Source: Podarcis raffonei (Eukaryota > Chordata > Lepidosauria > Squamata > Lacertidae). From it: a DNA stretch of 64,000 nt. The translations under genes and the position numbers were made by a program. The stretch lies in assembly GCF_027172205.1 (NCBI RefSeq), contig NC_070614.1:43949001-44013000 (forward strand), given 5' to 3'. Shown here piece by piece: positions 46,701 to 57,965 of this stretch (the stretch's first letter is position 1; every line of letters begins with the position of its first letter). Below the pieces are notes generated by a model that saw nothing but the letters and a program-made list of their open reading frames with translations, had not been told where the DNA came from and ran no database searches.

Positions 46701-48430
46701 ATTTTCACAGAGGTTCACAGTTCAAACACCAACATACTTGTATAGTACTGACCTCACCATTCTGAGTTCCTATGTATGCATGAAACATGTTCTATGGTTT
46801 ACAGTGTAACTTACTTCCAAATAATCATGCATTGGAACTCAAAGGCATAACAAAAAGATGAGTGAGCAAAGTATAACCAAATAACTGCAACTAATTATGC
46901 TGAGAAGACATACCTTTCATAATGTCAGCAATGATAACTATATAACTTGGCCAAGGGGGGAAATCACATAAGTGACCAACCAATGTGGACTGCTATCATT
47001 GTTAAGTGTGACAAGGAAATAGCGGCCTTAAACACTTATCTGGCTTCTGATCTCTATTGGCTGTCCTGTTTGAGATAGCTTAGTGGATTTCCATAATATA
47101 ATACATTGTAGATATGGAGGCATGCAAAAGAGAAAACATTCTCCTTTTTCATTTGTGGACAGGCTCAGCCCCTTTCTCTTTGTAATGACCATTGCAATTT
47201 GGGATATCATAAGGCAAAGAAGGAAGGGCAGCCATCTTGCTGCTATCATTGCCTTCCATGTCCTGAAGGGAAGATTTCAAACCAGACAGGTAAGGAAGTA
47301 CTATACAGAGCATATAAAATATACAATTTTTAGGGTAATCAGATGTTTGTTTCTCTACATAATCCAGAATATGACAACCTTCTAACAAAATGACACAATA
47401 AGACTGAATATTTGTTTTTTAGATTTCAGCCTGACAACTCTCATTCATTTCTTTGTAATATCAAGATATGATCATTTCAAGGTTCCATCAGGGCTACCAT
47501 ATTTTAAACCAGATGTTTTGTTTTCCAGACATGGATGACTGCTTTCGATGTCCAGAAGATCAGTATCCAAACCATGCCCATAATTCATGCATTCCAAAAT
47601 TCATAACCTTCCTCACTTTTGGAGAACCTTTGGGAATCTCTTTGGCTACTTTGGCCCTCTCGTTTTCTTTCCTCACTGCTTTTGTGCTTTGGATTTTTGT
47701 GAAGCACCAGGACACTCCCATAGTCAAAGCTAACAATCGGGATCTTACTTACACTCTCCTTGTCTCCCTCCTGCTCTCCTTCCTTTGTGCTTTGCTGTTC
47801 ATTGGCCAGCCTGAGAAGGTGGCATGCCTGTTTCGACAAACCACTTTTCTTATCATCTTTGCAGTGGCTGTTTCTTGTGTGCTGGCCAAAACTATAATAG
47901 TGGTTGTAGCCTTCATGGCCACCCAGCCTGAAACTAGGATGAGAAAATGGGCAGGGAAAAGACTGGCCATTTCTATTGTCCTTTCCTGTTCCCTTATTCA
48001 AGCCACCCTTTGTGGTGTGTGGCTGGCAATCTCACCCCCATTCCCAGAATTTGACATGTTCTCAGTGACTGACCAAATTGTATCAGAGTGTAATGAAGGT
48101 TCCAGTACCATGTTCTACTCTGTCCTGGGCTTCCTGGGCTTCTTGGCCATTGTGAGCTTCATTGTGGCATTCCTAGCCAGGAAGTTACCCGACAGTTTTA
48201 ATGAAGCCAAGTTTATCACCTTCAGCATGTTGGTCTTTTGCAGTGTTTGGCTGTCCTTTGTTCCAACTTACTTGAGCACAAAAGGAAAATACATGGTTGC
48301 TGTGGAGATCTTCTCCATCTTGTCTTCTAGTGCTGGGTTATTGGGTTTTATATTTTCCCCAAAATGTTATATTATTGTGGTGAAGCCAGAGCTGAACAAC
48401 AAGGAACAGTTAAGAAGAAGAAATCACTGA
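40494..48430 (+). CDS. Gene E: complete V2R vomeronasal receptor, 891 aa
   Basis: A complete six-exon receptor, clearly more diverged from B-D than they are from each other. Exons 1-5 have the same lengths as in gene B; exon 6 is one codon longer, ending LRRRNH. The signal peptide core is [15 protein letters not shown]; an internal Met at residue 18 would give a shorter leader, but the first Met aligns with all other genes. The Venus-flytrap, nine-cysteine and seven-helix regions are complete with no defect seen. Exon 6 differs in TM3-TM4 ([20 protein letters not shown]) but keeps the family core. Introns 4 and 5 are short (500 and 239 bp). Its 3' end and flank were duplicated: gene F carries an E-like tail. 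Function inferred from the family. Confidence 0.93.
41695..41870 (-). mobile_element. tRNA-derived SINE (CORE/MIR-like)
   Basis: The minus strand has a tRNA-like head with GCTTAGTTACAGAACATCTG and the B-box-like GGTTCAATCTCC, and a body typical of squamate SINEs. Eroded. Confidence 0.6.
42012..42303 (+). CDS. Gene E exon 2
   Basis: Starts after ATTTCAG, reading [19 protein letters not shown], and ends at IPQ before GTAAGG. Confidence 0.93.
43725..43855. repeat. Palindromic dispersed element in gene E intron 2
   Basis: CCTCCAGATGTTTTTGACTA to GGGCACCAGGTTGGTG with internal near-complementary arms. Same type as 6462-6565. Confidence 0.6.
44011..44871 (+). CDS. Gene E exon 3
   Basis: 287 open codons, [14 protein letters not shown] to SQELWK, with [20 protein letters not shown]. 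Donor GTAATA. Confidence 0.95.
46010..46365. repeat. Eroded dispersed repeat in gene E intron 3
   Basis: The stretch around GTGCCTGGAAGCTGACAGAG and TTTCTACAAATGGGGAGCC resembles a widespread squamate repeat. Class not determined. Confidence 0.4.
46435..46662 (+). CDS. Gene E exon 4
   Basis: 76 codons, [20 protein letters not shown] to WPSRFNQ, with [18 protein letters not shown]. Confidence 0.93.
47163..47289 (+). CDS. Gene E exon 5
   Basis: [20 protein letters not shown] to NQT, six cysteines, phase 1, donor GTAAGG. Confidence 0.93.
47529..48430 (+). CDS. Gene E exon 6
   Basis: [20 protein letters not shown] completes the nine cysteines. Seven helices follow to TGA. Contains the core [16 protein letters not shown] and tail [17 protein letters not shown]. 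Confidence 0.95.
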
Positions 48431-50847
48431 AGCATCTAAAGTTCTATGGCCCTGCTCTATCTTATTTTGAATCTATGCAAAGGGATTTAAGCCAGCCACA
48501 ACTGATTAGTTCAACTGGATTGCAGTTTAGATTACATTTTCTCCCTTTATTCCCTCATTAGGCAGTACATATATATTGCAACGTATGGATCGAATATAGG
48601 AACCATCCTATGTTAGTATCAACTCCCTATCCCAAGTCTGCCAACCAAACAAGATATGGGAGCCAAAGCTTTCTTCCTTAGGTTTGCCAAACATAGTGAC
48701 ATAATTATCTGCCACCTTGAGTGGATATGATGATACCCCCTCTTTGGAGCTGTCCTATGTTAATTCATTATTTCCCCCCCACATCCGGCAGCCCAACAAC
48801 ATATAGAAAACCCAAGAATGTAAGCTCTGCCCTTCCATTTTAAATGCCACAGCATTGTCATTTATTTGCTGAATGCAACAATACAAACAATAAATCCAAG
48901 TTATACAGAGCTCAGGATTTGTGGGAAATTTATTTTGTCTGCCTACATGCAAATGGGCCATATGGTTTGACAGTTGCTCTGTGGAGATTCAAAGCTCCTA
49001 ACTCCAGAAAACTCCTGCCCCAACACTTTGAGTTGTATCCAACTGCTTCATCCCATGAGTGCAAGCTTTTCTGCTTCTACAATGGATTTCCTCCCCTCTC
49101 CTCACCCTGTGTGGGTCTCATACCCTCCCAATATCGGCTCCAGAGTGTCAGAGGAGGGAGAACCTAGAGTTCACATGGGGGAGGTGGAAATCACACCTTT
49201 TACAAAGGGTAATAAGAAAAAAGTTCCGGTGCAGCCTTCCAGAGGCCACTTGCTGGTCACGCGTGAGGCCAGAGGCAAAAGAGTGAGCAGCAACAAATGT
49301 AAGTTTTGCATTTGCATAGTACACTAGTACCTGCACACACTCACAAGTCTAGTAAGGGGCATTATCAGAGTTCCAGGACACATTCCAGTAAGGGAAAAGA
49401 TATCCAGGTGTGGAGCTGGCTAGTAACGGGTTTCAACTGGGAAGAATTCCAAATATCAGCATCATATTAGGCTCCCAGGTCTGGGATTCCCATGCCCTGT
49501 TCTCATTGTATGAAGTATCCAAACAAACCCCTGTGTTGCAAAGAGAACGTCAATAATGTCTAGGCAACACAATGAACATATACACACGTAATAGAGAATC
49601 TTTATAGAATTCCTTCAAATCATAAAAAGTTCAAAATGAAATCTTTAGTCTCAAAGTCTTTAAATGAAGCGAGGTACCAAATTTTGTATGGTGGAAGACA
49701 ATTACAGACGATGACCTGCATGACATATCACTTTACAAAAATTATAAACTATAATACAAACAGTAATGGAGAAGAGTACATACCCCATCTTATTTTGAAT
49801 GAATGTATATAAATGAAAATATCTGTGGAACAGTGCTCATGTAATAATGTAGTCACTGCTACTAACAATATTTTTTGAGAAACATGTAAAGCCAAATCAG
49901 GGTGGTGCTGATAACAACAACGAGGTTGAGTTTAAAGGTACAGTGCAAAGTAACAATACAAATACAAGGAGATTGAGGTCTAACTCAGAGTTGAGAACCC
50001 CTGGATAAATGGTTTTAAACATGCAGGAGAAAAAAGTTAATAAAGGACCCAGAACGGGGAGGAGATACGTCCATGGGGATTTATGGAATCTTTGTTGTTG
50101 TTGTTGTTGTTGTTGCTTGAGGATTGTTTGTCGATTTGTAAATTTGAAAATAAATAAATTTATAAAAAACACAACAACAACAAAATGAACAGAAGTCAGA
50201 ACTGCAGAGAATACAAACTTAGGGCAGTTTTTCAACAACATTTAACTCCCTCCACACACATCATTTTTTCAAGGGGATTTCTGGCATCATCACACTGAAC
50301 TGTCAGTTTGTGAATACCAGTGAGACCTGCACAGAGCAAGCTGAGTAACTTCACTTTCAAGTATAATGCATCTAGCATGGTATTTGCTCAAAGGTCCCTG
50401 CTTGTACAATGTCGAGAATATAAATATCATCTGCTCCTAACTACTATAGTTACATCCACCTAGTTTCCTGCTACAAATTGCACTATCTGGGACCATTAAT
50501 TCCCATTACACCATTGGATGATCACATGAGCTGGATGATTGCAGCCATCACATCTAAGTACCTGTAAATCTCAATGATATTATTATCCTCTCTGTAATTA
50601 TGAAATTAAGCATGGGAGCTTCGTTTCCACATATCAAGGGATTTACAAATATGAGTTGCATTATTATCAATGAAGATAGGAGGGTGTTGTGAATATCGCT
50701 GGTACAATTCTAAGGTGTAACAAGAGATAGTCAGAGCTTGGTCAGGCTGATAACAGATGCTTTACACTGCACAATCTGACTCACAAATCAGTGTAGTGTT
50801 GACTTAAGCTAAGCTGCCCAGCACAGCAAAGGACTGACTTAGAGATA
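48431..50847. other. Spacer between genes E and F
   Basis: No exon seen. Much of it has a diverged copy between F and G (for example 48840-49330 with 59125-59600, and 50022-50847 with 60965-61788), so it was part of a duplicated unit. Includes a short (TTG)n run near 50094. Short open frames here are not conserved as proteins. Confidence 0.7.
50740..50754 (+). promoter_or_regulatory. Conserved upstream motif, gene F
   Basis: GGTCAGGCTGATAAC, 94 bp before the start codon, related to the motif upstream of B-E. Confidence 0.3.
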
Positions 50848-51113
50848 ATGTGGGGAGAGGAGAATTTAGGTAGAAGAGGAATTATTACATGCAAGATGGT
50901 TGGGTTTGTACTATTGCCATCAGTGCTTCTACTTCTGGTGATGTGCAAGATTCGTAACACTAAGTGCAGCATCTGCAATCCCCTTCCTTTTCTTCACAAG
51001 TATTACCAACCAGGAGACCTCATCGTTGCTGGTATTATGTCTCAGATCTCCATATTTTTCAACGCAATAGACTTTGATAAATGTCCTTCTAATGACCTCT
51101 TTGATGACATTGT
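50848..51113 (+). CDS. Gene F exon 1
   Basis: Leader core GFVLLPSVLLLLVM, then DPLPILH-type block reading [19 protein letters not shown]. Donor GTAAGA. Confidence 0.9.
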
Positions 51114-51124
51114 GTAAGATTTAT

Positions 51125-51945
51125 TTTGTATTTCTTTTTTAAATTTTTTTAATTCATTTTATAACAGAAATAAACAACACAAACAGAAAAACAAACAATA
51201 CAAACAGATTCTTGTCTTATCCTTATTTTTTCTAAACATTGTAATGTGGGCTTCCCCAAGTCCCACCTATCTGATTTTCATTTTACCTCATCATTAGCAG
51301 TTTACATATATCATAATTTCTAACCATTTTTTCATTTTTTTAATCACACTTAAAAATCTTCACATTTCTCTTACAAATAATACTATTTTAAAATACACTA
51401 TCTTCTACTTTAACCCCTACAGCCTATATTCACTTCCAAAGCTATTCTAAGATTTAAATATTAACATATTTTTTCAACTATTCCTCAAACTTCTTCCAAT
51501 CTTCTTCCACCATCTCTTCTCTCTGGTCTCAGAGTCTCCCAGTCAGTTCGGCAAGTTCCATATAGTCCATCATCTTCATCTGCCATTCTTTGATAGTTGG
51601 TAAATCTTCTTTCTTCCAATTCTTGGCTAGCAATATTCTCGCAGCTGTTGTGGCATACAGAAAAAAAGTAATATCCTTTTTGTAGATTTCACCCCCCCAC
51701 TATTCCGAGTAAAAAGACTTCTGGTTTCTTAATAAATGTGTTTTTCAACACTTTTTGCAGCTCACTATAAATATAAATATAATTATAAATCATAAAAATT
51801 TCCCAGAAGTCTTTTACCTTGCTGCACGTCCAACACATGTGGTAAAAGGTTCCTTCTTTTTCTTTGCATTTCCAGCATTTATTATCATGAGTATGATGCA
51901 TTTTTGCTAACTTCACTGGTGTTAAATACCATCTGTACATCCTTT
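51125..51945 (-). mobile_element. 5'-truncated L1-type LINE in gene F intron 1
   Basis: The minus strand encodes RWYLTPVKLAKMHHTHDNKC and CWKCKEKEGTFYHMCWTC, typical of the C-terminus of L1 ORF2. A T-rich edge near 51135 would be the poly(A) tail. Gene G lacks it, and about 540 bp present in G is missing here. Confidence 0.85.
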
Positions 51946-52190
51946 TTTGTGTTTTTATGTTTTAAAATGCCCTATGATCCTTGGATGAACAACAGTGTAC
52001 AGAAATTTAATTTAAAAATAACTAGATTTAAACACCATAGTTTAGAGCTGGAACCTGTGCATGTTAATATTCCTCCAGATTTACCTGAATTCAGATTGAT
52101 CAGTAAGATAGTATTGGGGCAGCTGAGTTGTAGAAATTGTCCTATCCAGAAGGAAACGCACTGTATTACAGCATGTAACTCTCATTTCAG

Positions 52191-52482
52191 GGTTATGACA
52201 CAGCTCTACCAACATATCCTGGCATTAGTATTTGCTGTAAAAGAGATCAATGCAAACCTCCAAATCTTACCCAACCTCACCCTGGGCTTCCACATCTATA
52301 ACAGCCATTTTAGTGCCAGCTGGACCTATCGTGCCTCCTTGGAACTGCTCTCTACCTACAGCAGATTCATCCCAAACTACAAATGTGACACCCATAATGA
52401 ACTAGCAGCAGTCATTGGAGGTCCAAACTCTGAGGTTTGTCTTCATATGGCAAGTATACTGAGCAACTACAGGATTTCACAG
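52191..52482 (+). CDS. Gene F exon 2
   Basis: VMTQLYQHILALVFAVKEIN to RISQ, followed by GTAACA. The usual IPQ ending is ISQ here. Confidence 0.9.
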
Positions 52483-52744
52483 GTAACATTCTCTCAGAGC
52501 ACCTCTCCTGATAGAAAACTACCCAGACCATTGGGTCTTCTTTTCAGGCAAAAACCTAGCACTTTGCAGGTGCCGATGATCAGTGGGCCCTTCGCAACTG
52601 TTACTGTGTTGATCCTTTCTCAGTTCTTTTTCATTTGCTTTTTCTCCTTGTTGCTTAATATAGAATGTTATTAACTGCCGTGGTATAAATGATGAACTGG
52701 ATAGATATCTTAATACAACTAATTAAAATATGCTGCCTGACAGA

Positions 52745-52865
52745 CTACAGTAAGGTGTCCTTCAGATGTTATTGAAATCCAACTTTCATTAGTCCCAGCC
52801 AGCAAGGGCAATGTGCTCATAGATTATGGGAGTTCTCATCCTACAATGGAAGATGGTGGAAGTCC
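52745..52865. repeat. Eroded palindromic element, gene F intron 2
   Basis: CAGATGTTATTGAAATCCAA and GATTATGGGAGTTCTCATCC are the two arms. The same insertion is in gene G near 63415-63530. Confidence 0.5.
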
Positions 52866-53212
52866 TGTTTCACCAGTGTAATGTAAGACATGGCACTACC
52901 ATGAAAGGTAACTGAGCATTATTGCTTGAGCAGATTGCCACAACCTTCGACCAGCACATACTTTGTGCTACTACAATTTCACTGGTGAGAACATTTTTCT
53001 ATGTCTAGAGAGGATTGCTCAGTGTATCTGTACCTTTGAATTCATTCAAGTTTGAGGAAAAACCAACAAGTTCTCATGTCAGCAGCACTCCCTCAAAACA
53101 AAATCTGAAATCTAGATTGCATTTTCACTGCAGTCAATATAAGTTAAAAAAAGGAAACCACTGTATACTTAAACAAAATTTCTCATCTCCTCATTTCCTA
53201 TCTTTGATTTAG

Positions 53213-54067
53213 CTCATCTATGGTCCTGCTCCAATGAGAAATAATAAAAATGAAGTTGCTTTCCTTAACCAAATGTTCCCAAGTATAGACCATCAATATG
53301 AAGGGATTCTCAAATTACTGCTACACTTTGGATGGCTATGGACTGGTGTGTTGATTGCGGATAATGAGAATGGAGAGAGGTTTCTACAGAGCGTGGTTCC
53401 AAAATTTATTCGGAGAGGAATCTGCCTTGATTTCATAGGAAGATTTCCCACAATGTCTTATACTAATGGTATTACGGACTTGGTTGCAGATGGGCTCAAG
53501 ACATTTAATGTTGCCATGAGAAGTACTGCTAACGTGTTGATCATTCATGGGGAAATTGATTCCATGACACTTTTGAGAATGTTTCCTGCTATGTCAGAAT
53601 ATGAAGATATACCAATAAAGGCTAAAGGGAAAGTTTGGGTCATGACAGTTCAGATGGATTTCACATCACTTCCCTTTCAGGGAGATCAGGACATAGACTT
53701 CCTCCATGGTACTCTATCCTTCACAATTCACTCAGAGGAGGTCTTGGGATTCCAGGAATTTGTTCAGATGAGAAATCCCATCTTGGAAAAAGAAGACGGC
53801 TTTATGAGGATATACTGGGAAAAGGCATTTCAGTGTCATTTCCCTGACTCTGAGGGGAATATGCAGGATGGAGATATTTGCACTGGGGAGGAGAAGCTGG
53901 AGACTCTTCCTGGCTCTATTTTTCCAAGAAGCATGACTGGCCACAGCTATAGCATCTACAATGCAGTCTATGCTGTGGCACACGCTGTGCATGCCATGTA
54001 TTCATCTAAGTTGAAGCGCAGAGTGGATGAAGGGCGGCTGAAGCTTTGGAATCAAAAGATGTGGAAG
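53213..54067 (+). CDS. Gene F exon 3
   Basis: 285 open codons, two fewer than B-E, LIYGPAPMRNNKNEVAF to QKMWK, with [20 protein letters not shown]. Donor GTAATA. Confidence 0.92.
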
Positions 54068-54362
54068 GTAATATCATGAGCACAATAATGCAGGAATGCT
54101 CACCATAGCCCTGGAAATAACAATAAAAAGAAAGAATCCAGAATGTTTGAAAAGTTTCTGTTTCTACCAAGGGTGGTTAGCATCTAAAGACTAAATTACA
54201 TGTGACATTGAAAACATAGCTCACTGTTGTGTGAATCTGTTCTAGAGACCTCAGTTAGGACTGTGACTGACTCATACTGAATGGGGTTAGCCCTTTTATC
54301 TTACTAAGAGGAGATTGCACCAGAAGTTTCCATTTAATGTCAAATGGCAGCTTCTTCAGAAG

Positions 54363-54364
<2 letters not shown>

Positions 54365-54412
<48 letters not shown>

Positions 54413-54418
54413 TCCCTC
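54365..54418. repeat. (TC)n microsatellite
   Basis: A dinucleotide run in gene F intron 3. Confidence 0.95.
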
Positions 54419-54529
54419 GTTGCTCTTCATGAGAAGATCTTATTTAAAAAAACCTTACTGAAATTAAATGTCCATATGTACATAGAGAAAGAAAGTATGC
54501 AGGAGGTAATTGTTCTGCATTCACTTACT

Positions 54530-54605
54530 TAAGGCCATAAGAAAATGCTGCTGGAACAGGACATTGGCCCATTAGTCCAGCATCCTTTTTTGTCAAAGGA
54601 AGATG
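54530..54605. repeat. Fragment of a dispersed squamate repeat
   Basis: GGCCATAAGAAAATGCTGCT and CCCATTAGTCCAGCATCC match a repeat I recognise from squamate DNA. Class not determined. Confidence 0.5.
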
Positions 54606-55164
54606 ATGGTGATGTAATGCTCAGTGACTTCTACTGCATCCATTACTGGTCTTTATAAACTTTTGAAGGGTCCGTTGCTCATATCCCCAATAACAAAATT
54701 TCATCATCAACCTGTTATATTTTCTTTTCCCATCTTTGTGTCGGCATCCAGGGGCTGAAAGGCCAGCTGGCTAGCTCCCAGCTGGTTCATTTCCCTCTCA
54801 GCCTTCACACTGCAAAGATCCATCAAGCTCTGGCTCTGACATAAATTAGCGACTCAACCTAACTGACTTGAGCACACTATACGTAGCAGTGTAAATCGCA
54901 CAAACAGAAGAGGCTGTGGGTACATACTACAACTACGGATTTATTTTTCATAAATCAGAACAAAGAAACATGTCATCTTTCCTTGCTTTCTTCTCGGAGA
55001 GAGAGTCAAAACAAAAGCAATACAGTGGAAGTTCTGCTTACGCCAGCAAACTGTGCTGAAATGTAAACAGACATGTGACATGTAACAATCCCATGCCTGC
55101 AACTAAAAGTGTAATGGAATCTTCCAGCACTTTCCCCCTGCCCAATTTGCTCAGTCGTTTAGTG

Positions 55165-55305
55165 AGAAATAATAATAATAATAATATAATAATAATTTAT
55201 TATTTATACCCTGCCCATCTGGCTGGGCTTCCCCAGCCACTCTGGGCAGCTTCCACCAAAATATTAAAATACAGTTATCCATCAAACATTAAAAGCTTCC
55301 TTAAA
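55165..55305. repeat. Dispersed repeat with (AAT)n end
   Basis: An (AAT)n run then TATTTATACCCTGCCCATCT and CCCCAGCCACTCTGGGCAGC. It abuts, and probably truncated, the decayed exon 4. Confidence 0.65.
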
Positions 55306-55428
55306 TAACCTCTTTAATAATAGTGCTTGGGGGGGAAGTTTATTTTAACCAAAATGGTCCACAAGACCCCTGGGGAAAGTGCACCATTCATGAGGATGCC
55401 ATTGTATGGCCCAGCAGATTGAACTAGC
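55306..55428 (+). pseudogene. Decayed V2R exon 4
   Basis: Keeps TTTAATAATAGTGCTTGG and ATTGTATGGCCCAGCAGATT from the two ends of exon 4. About 100 bp of the middle is lost and no usable splice sites remain. It is in the position expected for the original exon 4 of the F 5' half. Confidence 0.8.
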
Positions 55429-55504
55429 TTTGACTCCAGACACATTTTTGCAGGCTATTTTGCCAGTCTTCAAGAAGTGTCATGGAAATACTTCTGTCTC
55501 TAGT

Positions 55505-55590
55505 CCTAAGGCTGGGATGGGGAACCTTCAGCCCTCCAGATGTTTCTGAACTGCAACACCCATATTCCCAGCAAACATAGCCAATACCTG
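55505..55590. repeat. Palindromic dispersed element fragment
   Basis: GGGGAACCTTCAGCCCTCCA and following GATGTTTCTGAACTGCAACA belong to the element type seen at 43725. Confidence 0.55.
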
Positions 55591-55591
55591 T

Positions 55592-55733
55592 CGGTCACGC
55601 ACCCTGCAACTACAATGTCTACATAGAAGTCTATGTGGTTGCACATACTTTGCATGCCATGCACTCATCTAGTCTCAAAGGCAGAATGACAGTGGATGAA
55701 GGAATAACATTTCAGAATGAGCAGTTGTGGATG
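55592..55733 (+). pseudogene. Decayed 3' end of a V2R exon 3
   Basis: Matches the last ~140 bp of exon 3 (CATGCCATGCACTCATCTAG, GTGGATGAAGGAATAAC) up to a surviving GTAATG donor. It follows the decayed exon 4, so it must come from a second gene copy. Confidence 0.85.
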
Positions 55734-56413
55734 GTAATGTCCCAAGCGTGCTAAAAGTAGCGCAGAAATGATGATGGGTCAGTCGAAAGGTTTCCCAAGG
55801 CAGCCAACTTGATACCTGTGGCAAATGCTCAGTCTGGACATTATGGGAGTAGTCCACTCCCAACAGTCTGGTGTTCAGAGCGACGACGCCCCTTTTTCTG
55901 GAGCAAGTATATAGTCATTGTGGCTAATAGCCATAGATATCCAATTTCTTCCTTGACTTTGTCTAATCTCCACTGCTCATCAGATGCAAAGGAATAAGCA
56001 GAGAATCTAGATTCTTTGGAAAGTCCAAAAGCTGATAACAATAAGTGTGGAGCGGGATTTCTTTCTGCTTCTACCACCCACCACGTCACGGTTATAAATG
56101 TAGTGGTGGCTATACCATTCTGACCTGCTCCACTGCTGATCAGTCACTTCCTTCATTAGTACCACTGTTAGCTTTTATTATTGTAGTTTATTACTGTATC
56201 TGTTTATTGTTCTATGTATCTCTCAACGCTCATGCAATAAACTCAAGGAGGCCTATCGGGCTATTCCTCTCTCCGTATCCATTCTTCCTTGGTATAAAGC
56301 TTTTAAAGAGTTCAGGAATCAATTGCGAATGATCAACAGCCTTTTGTATATTCTTATGAATTTGCTTTCTTTTAATTTCTCTCTGATTCTATCTATTCTT
56401 TCTCCCCAAACAG

Positions 56414-56641
56414 CTCAATCACTTTGTTAAAAGTATCTCATTTAATAATAGTGGTGGGGGAAAAGTTTCCTTCAACCAAAATGGAGAGTTAGAGTCTGGA
56501 TTTGACGTTATAAACTGGGTTACATTTCCAAACCAGTCCTTTCGGAGAGTGAAAGTTGGAAAGATCGACCCCATGGCTCCCAAAGAAGAAGTGTTCAGCA
56601 TTTGTGAAGAAGCCATTGTGTGGCCCAGCAGGTTCAACCAG
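56414..56641 (+). CDS. Gene F exon 4 (second, intact copy)
   Basis: 76 open codons, [20 protein letters not shown] to WPSRFNQ, almost the same as gene A exon 4, including the GTGAGA donor. Confidence 0.9.
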
Positions 56642-57168
56642 GTGAGATAAATTCATAGGTTGTAGCGTATCCATCACTTCTAAAATGATTCGCAGTTCAG
56701 ATACCGACCTAGCTCTGTGCTATGCTCAACCATGTGCTTAGTGTAGGAGTGAGGGCATGGGTGTAGAGATCTTCCATGTTTTGCCAATTAAGTGACATTC
56801 ATTAAATCCACTATTGCACTACAACCACCAAATTTACCACCTGAAAAAAACCCAACTTGATAAATTTACAGAGGATCATATTCATGTAGGGGAAGGCAGC
56901 CTAAGGATTCCTTTTATCAAAACGGGGCTTGCTGGTTTCCTTTCCCTACCCAAATCTGTGACATATTGATTTGCTTTCCTTTGGACCACATCAGTGAGGT
57001 CAAGAAGGATGTCTTTTTCTCTGGGCAACCCAGGACCTCCATATACACTGCCCAGGTTTGGTGCTGCTTATGCAGCAGTTCAAGGAGATAGTTCAGCAGC
57101 TATACATTGTGGATACACAATATTGCAAAAAGAAAAAGAAACCATGATCCTCTTTCATTTGTGGACAG

Positions 57169-57295
57169 ACAGAGCCTCTTTCTCTTTGTAATGCCAATTG
57201 TCCTCTGGGTTATCAAAAAACAAAGAAGGAAGGGAAACCATTTTGCTGCTATGATTGCGTATTATGTCCAGAAGGGAAGATTTCCAACCAGACAG
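57169..57295 (+). CDS. Gene F exon 5
   Basis: Starts [17 protein letters not shown] after GTGGACAG and ends NQT in phase 1. Six cysteines. A-like. Confidence 0.9.
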
Positions 57296-57965
57296 GTAAG
57301 AGACATCATGTATACAGCCTTTAAAATGTACTGACACTAAGATATTCAGACACACACTTCACTTGTGGTGTTCAGTTGTTCATAAATTTCCGGAAAGTTG
57401 TTCAGATTTCAGTGAAGGTTGTGGTTCCTGATATGGGGATACAGCCTGATATATTCAATAATATCAGTCCAAGCCATTGATAGCTGGCTATTAATCAGAC
57501 GAAGGAGGTATCATAAGCTAAAAAAACAGAAACTTTCAGAAATATGAAAACTTCAGGGGAAAGCTAACGGACAACAGCCTCTCTCTGTCTTAAAAACAAG
57601 ACCAAAGAACCATGTTTCACATTTCAGAGAAGCGCTAAAACGGAAATACAACCTTGCTCCAGTCGACATATTAGAATGGGAAGTTCAAATCATGTTGGGA
57701 TGTTAAAATTGTGAACAAGTAAAATCTGCTAGAATCCTGACCGTAAGTTATAACACTGAGCTTAAGAAGTCGAGTTAGGTCCTAACATTTGAGAGTGGCT
57801 GGGAATTGAATATGGCATGTTGCTAATAATATAATTATATGAGAAGTGTGGCAAATTGTTTTTCAGATTTCAACCAGGCAGCCCTTCTTTAAGTTTTTGT
57901 TGTTTTCATTTTCATAATTTTACTATTATGTATGTAGTGGTGCTCCTACAGCTTTTCTTTTTCAG

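Noticed and set aside
48844-49327. Overlapping 107-117 aa frames after gene E, with similar frames after gene F
   Set aside because: The similarity comes from duplication of the spacer as DNA. The frames change length and reading between copies and show no domain.
55075-55308. 77 aa frame containing an Asn run
   Set aside because: Spans an (AAT)n tract and a dispersed repeat next to a decayed exon.
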